Shown: positions 45,439-50,915 of the stretch, in pieces
Numbering within the stretch: the stretch's first letter is position 1
Layout of the letters: each line of letters opens with the position of its first letter
Assembly: GCA_903928075.1 (NCBI GenBank)
Contig: CAIYPD010000002.1
Span: forward strand, 1 to 50,915
From: Candidatus Firestoneibacteriota bacterium
Lineage (GTDB): Bacteria > Oederibacteriota > D2-FULL-39-29
Direction of reading: 5' to 3'
Length of the DNA stretch: 50,915 bases
Position numbers and translations under genes: made by a program
Notes under the pieces: model-generated
Told to the model about the DNA's origin: nothing
The model's database searches: none
Seen by the model: only the letters and a program-made list of their open reading frames with translations

Positions 45439-46269
45439 ATGAGTTCAATTGTAAAAAAAGTAACGATAGAGCAGCTGAAGAATTGCCGCCCTGAGATAGA
45501 ATTTACCGAATGCAGGCGCTGGGAAGCAGGTAGAGTTGTTGATGTCCATCTGCATAAAGATATTTTTCAGATAGACTATTTCCCTGAGGGTAACGGTGTT
45601 TACGCAATTAATGGGCAGAAATTCACGATAGATGCGAAGCACTTTTATATGATCTTTCCTATGCAGTCCCATTCTATTGATGGCTCCAAAGCGGCCCCTT
45701 TATACGGGCTATCTGTAAAGTTCAGGCTCAAGAAGTGGAAAAAAGACAACGGCCAATTATTGTCTTCTGTTATTGGCGTTGATAATTCTGTAAGGTTTCG
45801 TGCGGAAAAAGTTTTTCGCTCTATTATTTCTGAATCACTTCTGAAAAAAGAAGGGAGTATACAAACAATTTCGCAAAAACTTATGGAACTGATTCTGCTG
45901 TTGTTGAAGAGCTCGGAAAACCGGGTCCGGGAAAATCAAAATCATCTGGTGGAAGCGGCAATGCGGTTCATGAAAGAATATTTTCCGAAAAATATTTCTT
46001 TGGCAGATATTGCTAAAGCAGCGGGGGTAAGCCCCGAATATCTGTGCAGGGTTTTCAAAAAAGAAACCAAGAAGACGCTGTTTGCTGTGCTGCGTAAAAT
46101 AAGGTGCGAGCATGTAAAAGAGGAACTTCTCTTTGGAAAAGGGAAAATTTATGAAATAGCGGTCCATGCGGGGTTTAAAAATGCGCAGTATATGGACCGC
46201 GTGTTCAAGGCTGTTGCAGGCAAAACACCGCTGGCTTATCGCAGGGAAAATATACTGGAGGAAAAATGA
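45439..46269 (+). CDS. AraC-family transcriptional regulator
   Basis: 276 residues. The N-terminal half is a cupin-like sensing domain (DVHLHKDIFQIDYFPEGNGV, MIFPMQSHSIDG). The C-terminal 100 residues form the double HTH (NISLADIAKAAGVSPEYLCR, VFKKETKKTLFAVLRKIRC, IYEIAVHAGFKNAQYMDRVF) and the end motif AGKTPLAYR. It probably senses a sugar and controls the operon behind it, which overlaps it by ATGA. Confidence 0.92.
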   Translation: MSSIVKKVTIEQLKNCRPEIEFTECRRWEAGRVVDVHLHKDIFQIDYFPEGNGVYAINGQKFTIDAKHFYMIFPMQSHSIDGSKAAPLYGLSVKFRLKKWKKDNGQLLSSVIGVDNSVRFRAEKVFRSIISESLLKKEGSIQTISQKLMELILLLLKSSENRVRENQNHLVEAAMRFMKEYFPKNISLADIAKAAGVSPEYLCRVFKKETKKTLFAVLRKIRCEHVKEELLFGKGKIYEIAVHAGFKNAQYMDRVFKAVAGKTPLAYRRENILEEK

Positions 46270-47093
46270 ATAAATTAATACTTTTCTCGAAATTGTTCAA
46301 AGATTTCAAAGTTGAGGAATTGATAACCCTGGCACGGGAAGCCGGGGTGGATGGCTATGATCTTTGTGTCCGTCCGGGGTATCCGATAAATCCTGACAAC
46401 GCAGCCGGGGAACTGGTGAAAGCGGTAAAAAAATTCAAGCAGGCCGGCCTGGAGGTTCCTATGGCTACCGGAAATTTTGACCTGCTGTATCCCGAACATC
46501 CGACTGCAGAACCTATACTCTCAGCCATGGATAAGGCGGATGTAAGGCTGCTCAAGCTGGGTTACTATTTTTTTGACCCTATTAAGCAAGATTACTGGCA
46601 GGAAGTCGACCGTATCAGAAAGGGCTTTGAACGCTGGTCAGTATTAGCCAAAAAATACAATGTGAAGATTTGCTATCATACCCACTGTAACCGGTGTATG
46701 GGTTTGAATGGCAGCGCTTTAGCTCACCTGCTCCGCGGATTTGATCCAAAATATTTTGGTGCATACATGGATCCCTGCCATCTGGCTATAGAGGGAGAGG
46801 AATTTGCCTTTGCAATTGCCATAATGAAAGACTACCTGAGTATCCTGGGGCTGAAAGATACCCTTATTAACCGCGCGGAGAAAAACGGACAGAGCAGTAA
46901 AGCAACTCATATGGTCCGCGCAGGTGAGGGCGTAGTTGAATGGCCTACAGTATTTGCCGACCTGGCCAGGGTAAAATTTACGGGGCCGCTTTCGGTACAT
47001 TGTGAATTCGAGGTACCTCCGGCGGAGCTTATGCCTGCTGTAAAAAGTGAGGTTAAATTTTTCAGAGCACATTTGCAGGAGGCGCAAAAATGA
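46266..47093 (+). CDS. Sugar phosphate isomerase/epimerase (xylose-isomerase-like TIM barrel)
   Basis: 275 residues. AP_endonuc_2 fold: VDGYDLCVRPGYPINPDNA, KICYHTHCNRCMGLNG with His ligands, GAYMDPCHLAIEGEEF, and the C-terminal SVHCEFEVPP where the last Glu is usually a metal ligand. No signal peptide. It starts in the AraC stop region (ATGA) and is followed by the Gfo/Idh gene, also ATGA-coupled. Pairs of such isomerases with Gfo/Idh dehydrogenases typically process inositols or 3-keto sugars; the substrate here is unknown. Confidence 0.85.
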   Translation: MNKLILFSKLFKDFKVEELITLAREAGVDGYDLCVRPGYPINPDNAAGELVKAVKKFKQAGLEVPMATGNFDLLYPEHPTAEPILSAMDKADVRLLKLGYYFFDPIKQDYWQEVDRIRKGFERWSVLAKKYNVKICYHTHCNRCMGLNGSALAHLLRGFDPKYFGAYMDPCHLAIEGEEFAFAIAIMKDYLSILGLKDTLINRAEKNGQSSKATHMVRAGEGVVEWPTVFADLARVKFTGPLSVHCEFEVPPAELMPAVKSEVKFFRAHLQEAQK

Positions 47094-48110
47094 CAACTTC
47101 AACTAAAGAACTGCGTTTCGGAGTGATAGGCTGCGGCATGATGGCTACACAGGTCCATTGCCCGAATCTTGCAGCTATTCCCGGTTGTAAAAGTGTTGCA
47201 TATTGTGATCTTAACGAGGCAAGCTCGAAAACGCTGCTTGAAAAGCACGGTGGGGAATATACAACTACAGATTCTAACCGTATCATTGAAGATAAATCAC
47301 TTGATGCCGTGCTTATTCAGGTGGGCCCGAAATTGCATCCAAAATTAGTACAGGCTGCGGCGAAGAATGGCAAACATATTTTTGTAGAAAAACCGATAGC
47401 TGTTGAATTATCCGACGCTATGGAGACTGTCAAAGTGGTACAGGCTTCCGGTGTTAAATTTATTCACGGGACCTGCAACCGTCTTGCGCCGATGGTAAAG
47501 CACGCCAAAGAGATGTGTCCTGATCCAAAATATACCTACTGCCAGTGCGGGGGATACTGTCACGCATCAGGCTTGCCACAATCTAGACCTAGCGGTCAAT
47601 CTCTTTCATGAAGCTCCTCTGGAAAAAGTCTACGCCAGCGGCAGTCAGGTATGGAATCTTGATCCGCATCTGAATGCAGATTCATTCTCGGCCGTATTGA
47701 CTTTTTCTGATGCCAGTGTCCATACCTATTTGCAGCACGGAACTTCATTCAATACACTTCTGAAAAAGTACCACTATCAGTTATTCGGAAAGGACAGTTG
47801 TGTGTACCTGGCTCAGCGTTTTAAGGAGTGCCACATGATGAAAAACCGTGATGGTGTCGAAAGGTCGTGGATATTTAGCGGGAGTGATATTGACAGAGGG
47901 CCCTTTGGCTATATGGGACATTTTGAAGAACTCAAGGAATTGGCCGGATGCATCCGTTCCGGAGAGGGGAATGGGACCATGACTGTACGCGATGCCGCCT
48001 ATATTCTTGCAGTTGAGAAAGCAATACTTTTGAGCATCGAAAAGAAAGAAGTTATAGATTTTCCCGCGTTTCTTAAAGAGCATAAAGCTGAATCACTTAT
48101 AGGGAGATAA
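47090..48110 (+). pseudogene. Gfo/Idh/MocA-family dehydrogenase, one-base frameshift
   Basis: The first frame encodes the NAD(P) domain (FGVIGCGMMATQVHCPNLAA, VEKPIAVELSDAM) and fails at 47611. A second frame, open from before 47697 to 48110, encodes the C-terminal domain. Joining them at 47561-47570 gives ...H-D-Q-A-C-H-N-L-D-L-A-V-N-L-F-H-E if the C at 47565 is removed (CACG[C]ATCAG to CACGATCAG). This restores the HDQ..H.LD catalytic-region pattern of the family. The whole protein would be about 340 residues, normal for Gfo/Idh. It is a pseudogene, or a base-call insertion. It is ATGA-coupled to the isomerase gene. Confidence 0.85.
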
Positions 48111-48112
48111 TT

Positions 48113-48460
48113 ATGAAAAACTGGAGATTTGTGCAAATGGATGAAGTCAGTCCTGTAAGATGCCCCTGCGGGCAATCGCGGCGTGCTTTTGTGTCACCCG
48201 ATAATAAAGTCGCCACGCTCCATATGGTCGATATTGCCGGGGATTCTCGTCCTCATTATCATAAGAGGCTGTCGGAGATCTATTTTATTCTTGAAGGAAC
48301 CGGATACATGGAATTGGATGGGGAAAAAATCCCCGTAAAACCGATGACTTCAGTTTTTATAAATCCCGGCTGCCGGCACCGCGCCGTTGGAAAATTACGC
48401 GTTGTCAATATTCCTATACCCGCGTTCGACCCCGAAAACAAAGATGAATGGTTTGACTGA
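48113..48460 (+). CDS. Cupin-domain protein
   Basis: 115 residues, a single small beta-barrel cupin. HYHKRLSEIYFILEGTGYME carries the first cupin motif (H-x-H with Glu), and INPGCRHRAVG the second. A metal would bind His/His/Glu/His. No signal peptide. AGGGAGATAATT lies 2 bp after the Gfo/Idh stop. It could act as sugar isomerase, epimerase or ligand sensor in the operon. Confidence 0.8.
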   Translation: MKNWRFVQMDEVSPVRCPCGQSRRAFVSPDNKVATLHMVDIAGDSRPHYHKRLSEIYFILEGTGYMELDGEKIPVKPMTSVFINPGCRHRAVGKLRVVNIPIPAFDPENKDEWFD

Positions 48461-48512
48461 AGAAAACAAAAAAAACAATAGAGCATGTATGCCGGATAGT
48501 GGAGCGAGTAAA

Positions 48513-49565
48513 ATGAATTCGGAAGAAAGAGTGCTGACGGCTTTTCGGTTTCAAAGGCCTGATAAGATACCTGTAATGGGTGATTTTTGGTCTTTTCCTC
48601 CTGAGTGGGAAGCTCGATTCGGAGATCCGGGCCTGCTTACCGATACCCGGCTCTATGTGCCGGTCGAAGGCGCATTTTCCTTAAATGCCCGGCTTCTCAA
48701 AGAAGAAGGTGGCTGGAATTACACGCGAGATAATTGGGGCCGGTTGGTTCGTAACCGCGGGGACGCCTATTTTTCGGAAACAATGGAATCGCCATTGGAA
48801 GGAAGTGTAGACTTAAAATCCGTCGTTTTCGATTCCCCATTTCTTGATTCCCGTTATCTTAAGAGTATGACACAAGAACAGTTCGAAACTTATATAATGA
48901 AAGAAAAAAAACAGTGGGCTTTGTTTATTAAGACCGGCGGTCCCTATTTGCGCACCAGTTTTATGCGCGGTGAAGCACAGTTTCTTATGGATATGGCGGG
49001 AGAACCTGACCTTGCCCGTGAACTGGCCGAAAAAGTCAGCGAGCATATTACCGCTGTCGGTGTGGAGGCCCTTAGACGTTCTAAGCTTTACCAGACGGGT
49101 ATTTGGATCTATGATGATATGTCTTTTAATCATGGGCCGATGTTTTCCCCCAAGACTTTCGAACATGTATTTTTGCCGGCCTACCGGAAGATGGTTAAAA
49201 CTTATCATGCGGCAGGCGCCAAATATGTGATGTTTCACTCTGACGGTGATATCCGACCTCTCCTTGATATGCTGGTTGATGCAGGGATCGATGGGATCAA
49301 TCCGGTGGAACGCCGGGCAGGAATGCTTATGCCCGAGCTCAGAAAAAAATATCGCAAACTTATCCTGACCGGCGGAATGTGTAACTCTGACACCCTGATA
49401 AATGGCCCTATAAGCAAAATAGAAGCCGAGGCGCGGGAAATAATTGACCTGGGAAGAAATGGAGGCGTGGTAATAGGTACTCATTCCCTGAGCCCGGAGG
49501 TACCTATAGAAAATTTCGCCGCTTATCTTAACATCTGCCGTACTTACGGTGTATTTCAAAAATAG
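48513..49565 (+). CDS. Uroporphyrinogen-decarboxylase-like protein
   Basis: 350 residues from ATG 48513, which has GGAG 8 bp upstream; the frame also stays open 126 bp further up, where it overlaps the cupin gene, but has no good ribosome site there. UroD-type barrel: NSEERVLTAFRFQRPDKIPV, GVEALRRSKLYQTGIWIYDD, VMFHSDGDIRPLLDMLVDAG, LTGGMCNSDTLINGP, VVIGTHSLSPEVPIENF. The HxC zinc motif of the methyltransferase subgroup is replaced by FHSDGD here, unlike the copy at 19244. Its place in a sugar operon suggests neither heme synthesis nor classical methyl transfer; function unknown. Confidence 0.8.
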   Translation: MNSEERVLTAFRFQRPDKIPVMGDFWSFPPEWEARFGDPGLLTDTRLYVPVEGAFSLNARLLKEEGGWNYTRDNWGRLVRNRGDAYFSETMESPLEGSVDLKSVVFDSPFLDSRYLKSMTQEQFETYIMKEKKQWALFIKTGGPYLRTSFMRGEAQFLMDMAGEPDLARELAEKVSEHITAVGVEALRRSKLYQTGIWIYDDMSFNHGPMFSPKTFEHVFLPAYRKMVKTYHAAGAKYVMFHSDGDIRPLLDMLVDAGIDGINPVERRAGMLMPELRKKYRKLILTGGMCNSDTLINGPISKIEAEAREIIDLGRNGGVVIGTHSLSPEVPIENFAAYLNICRTYGVFQK

Positions 49566-49579
49566 GAGATTATTTTAAG

Positions 49580-49645
49580 ATGAAAAGATGTTTTGGTTGC
49601 ACTTTCCGGCAGGTATCCAAAAAAGCTCCCTTCAAAGGAATTTGA
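49580..49645 (+). pseudogene. Truncated start of a further operon gene
   Basis: AGGAGAT precedes ATG 49580, 15 bp after the UroD-like stop. The frame MKRCFGCTFRQVSKKAPFKG ends at TGA 49645 after 21 codons. It looks like the 5' end of a gene cut by the rearrangement that brought in the batE-like piece. It could equally be chance. Confidence 0.3.
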
Positions 49646-49652
49646 CCGGGTA

Positions 49653-49781
49653 TTTGGGCTGGTACCGGTTTTCAGCGTCTTGCGCGTTTATGAAAATGAG
49701 AACACCCGGTCAGCTTTAAAGATAATCGCTTCCGTTGAAGCCGGAGGGTCTCCGCTTGAGACAAATCCCGCCGGCAGGTAA
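49653..49781 (+). pseudogene. Duplicated fragment of a batE-like gene
   Basis: The translation PVFSVLRVYENENTRSALKI and SVEAGGSPLETNPAGR matches BatE of this window (FVFSVLRIFENENTRSAIVI, SVEARAAPLETNPASF), followed by a stop. Only the second TM end and the start of the SH3 domain are present. It has no start, no TPRs and no SH3 end, so it is a relic of a second bat locus or a duplication. An IS30 element lies about 50 bp downstream. Confidence 0.8.
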
Positions 49782-49827
49782 TGACCGGAAACTATGCTAA
49801 TGTTTGAGTTGTTGCTACTTTAACTTA

Positions 49828-50912
49828 CTTAGTCTCAACAATCTAACGCAACACTTTTACTAAAAACTTCTTCTGGTGTATTAAATCCTAATGTTCTTCT
49901 TGGTCGTCCATTCATCAGTTTTTCCACTTTATTTATTTCTTTTTGTGTCACTTTGTTTAAATCTGTTCCGTGAGGAAAAAACTGCCTTAACAACCCGTTG
50001 GTATTTTCGTTTGTACCGCGCTCCCACGGGCTTCCTTTGTGAGCAAAATATACAGTAATTTCAGCTTCTTTGCTTAGAGCTTTATGCTCTGCCATCTCGC
50101 GACCCTGATCGTATGTCAGGCTTTTTCTCAAGTCTGCCGGTAACTTCTTGAATCGTCTTGAGAATTTCTTTAGTACTTCTTCGGAGCGCTTGTTCTTCAG
50201 TTTTACGAGCATTAGATACCTGGTCTTTCTTTCAACAAGTGTTCCTATTGCCGATTGACGGTTCTTACCTATCATTAAGTCGCCTTCCCAGTGTCCAGGT
50301 ATTTCCCGTCCCTCAATCTCTGCAGGTCTTTGGTCGATACTAATCATGTCTTTCATTTCTTTATTAGCTTCTACATTGCTTTTTCTGCGACGATATCTTC
50401 GGTGATGTTCTCGTCGTAAAGATGCCACTAGTTCTTCTTTAAGCATGCCCTTAGGAAGTACATACACATATCTATATATACTCTCTGGCGATATCCTCAT
50501 TTTCATATTTCTAGGATACACTTTTTTAAGATATTCTGCAATCTGTTCAGGAGACCATCTCTGTCTAAGCCATGCTATCACTTGTAGTCTGAGCAATTTT
50601 TCTTTTGCGAGCCTGCTTTTACCACGCTTTCGTTTACTTGCGTTTCTTTTTGCTCTTCTATCTGCCTTCGCGGCTCTATACGTGTACCTGAACTTATTAC
50701 AACCACCTTTTCGAATTTCTCGGCTTATCGTACTTGGATGCCGGCGAAGAAACTTACCTATTTCTCTTGTCCCTTTGCCAACAGCCAGACACCTACTTAT
50801 TTCTTCTCGTTCTTTTAGAGTTAGTCTAGAATATTTTATCCCTGTCATTGATTTTCAACGCCTCCTCTGGTATTATATCACCAGAGTGTTGCGTTAAATG
50901 TGAGGGACTAGG
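49828..50912 (-). mobile_element. IS30-family insertion sequence
   Basis: Inverted ends flank one transposase gene. Left 49832-49855 reads GTCTCAACAATCTAACGCAA...; the right end (50885-50908, reverse complement) reads GTCCCTCACATTTAACGCAA.... The last 11 bases AACGCAACACT are identical and the outer parts match partly. Similarity continues a few bases outward, toward the window edge on the right, so exact ends and target duplication cannot be fixed. Confidence 0.85.
49835..50848 (-). CDS. IS30-family transposase
   Basis: 337 residues, complete. The N-terminal HTH region (SRLTLKEREEISRCLAVGKG, HPSTISREIRKGG) is followed by an Arg/Lys-rich linker and a DDE catalytic core. The core has D190 in GHWEGDLMIG, D247 in LTYDQGREM and E281 in WERGTNENTNGLLRQFFP. 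This is the IS30 layout. The C-terminus (NGRPRRTLGFNTPEEVF) is standard. GAGGAGG lies 9 bp before ATG 50848, and the stop codon falls inside the left inverted repeat. The gene looks intact, so the element may still move. Confidence 0.96.
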   Translation of the reverse strand: MTGIKYSRLTLKEREEISRCLAVGKGTREIGKFLRRHPSTISREIRKGGCNKFRYTYRAAKADRRAKRNASKRKRGKSRLAKEKLLRLQVIAWLRQRWSPEQIAEYLKKVYPRNMKMRISPESIYRYVYVLPKGMLKEELVASLRREHHRRYRRRKSNVEANKEMKDMISIDQRPAEIEGREIPGHWEGDLMIGKNRQSAIGTLVERKTRYLMLVKLKNKRSEEVLKKFSRRFKKLPADLRKSLTYDQGREMAEHKALSKEAEITVYFAHKGSPWERGTNENTNGLLRQFFPHGTDLNKVTQKEINKVEKLMNGRPRRTLGFNTPEEVFSKSVALDC

Positions 50913-50915
50913 TTA

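Noticed and set aside
47090-47611. Short functional Gfo/Idh protein of 173 aa
   Set aside because: The second frame completes the family domain exactly after removal of one base, so the short form is a broken gene.
48813-49559. 248-aa minus-strand ORF opposite the UroD-like gene
   Set aside because: Shadow of the plus-strand gene, with no recognisable domain and no ribosome site.

Overview
The window looks like chromosomal DNA of a Gram-negative, probably anaerobic heterotroph. It carries an RND efflux transporter, a TolC-like protein, lipoproteins and many exported proteins. The DUF1549/DUF1553, DUF1501 and PPC-domain trio, the two uroporphyrinogen-decarboxylase-like proteins and several sugar isomerase/Gfo-type genes recall Planctomycetes/Lentisphaerae-like bacteria or a candidate phylum near them. 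That placement is inference from gene content; there is no rRNA or other marker here that settles it.

Layout. 1-8063: a redox operon (OYE-GltD fusion, SDR reductase, fumarate-reductase-like flavoprotein) followed by a cytoplasmic heparinase-II/III-like lyase, embedded in arrays of an intergenic repeat family. 8095-11361: an AAA/DUF4143 ATPase with a well-formed promoter and operator-like palindromes, then an ABC-F ATPase. 11538-14862: a sugar isomerase-like TIM barrel and a secreted DUF5060-type glycoside hydrolase with calcium-binding tail repeats. 15059-16790: glutamate dehydrogenase behind a roughly 300-nt leader with its own promoter and a terminator-like hairpin. 16877-20401: a secreted protein of unknown function, tRNA-Arg(CCG), a secreted polysaccharide-deacetylase-like protein and a UroD-like methyltransferase. 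20845-25653: a MarR regulator, a TolC-family gene broken by an in-frame stop and an RND pump, with no adaptor protein gene. 26593-33088: the DUF1549/1553-DUF1501-PPC operon plus a RidA/chorismatase-like protein. 33183-35048 (minus): TypA/BipA GTPase. 35455-45025: moxR, DUF58, a SurA-N-like lipoprotein and the batA-batE aerotolerance-type operon. 45439-49565: an AraC-regulated sugar operon (isomerase, Gfo/Idh/MocA, cupin, UroD-like). The end holds a duplicated batE fragment and a complete IS30-family element.

The most notable items are: (1) batC is split between two frames exactly at an in-phase A_AAA_AAG slippery heptamer, and the -1 frame restores a BatC-type C-terminus; (2) a mosaic intergenic repeat family with at least 13 core copies plus 3 variants; (3) the gdhA leader RNA candidate; (4) decay or recoding in the efflux operon (a stop codon within tolC and no adaptor); (5) a one-base frameshift in the Gfo/Idh gene; and (6) a batE-derived fragment next to IS30. 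Three separate single-base lesions in one window mean that sequencing or assembly error must be excluded before any biological reading of them.

How the genes may work together (inference): the redox operon plus lyase, the DUF5060 hydrolase, the deacetylase-like protein and the two isomerase-containing clusters point to breakdown of polysaccharides or modified glycosides. MoxR/Bat form a membrane-associated chaperone-type system for the cell envelope or stress. gdhA and its leader handle nitrogen assimilation.
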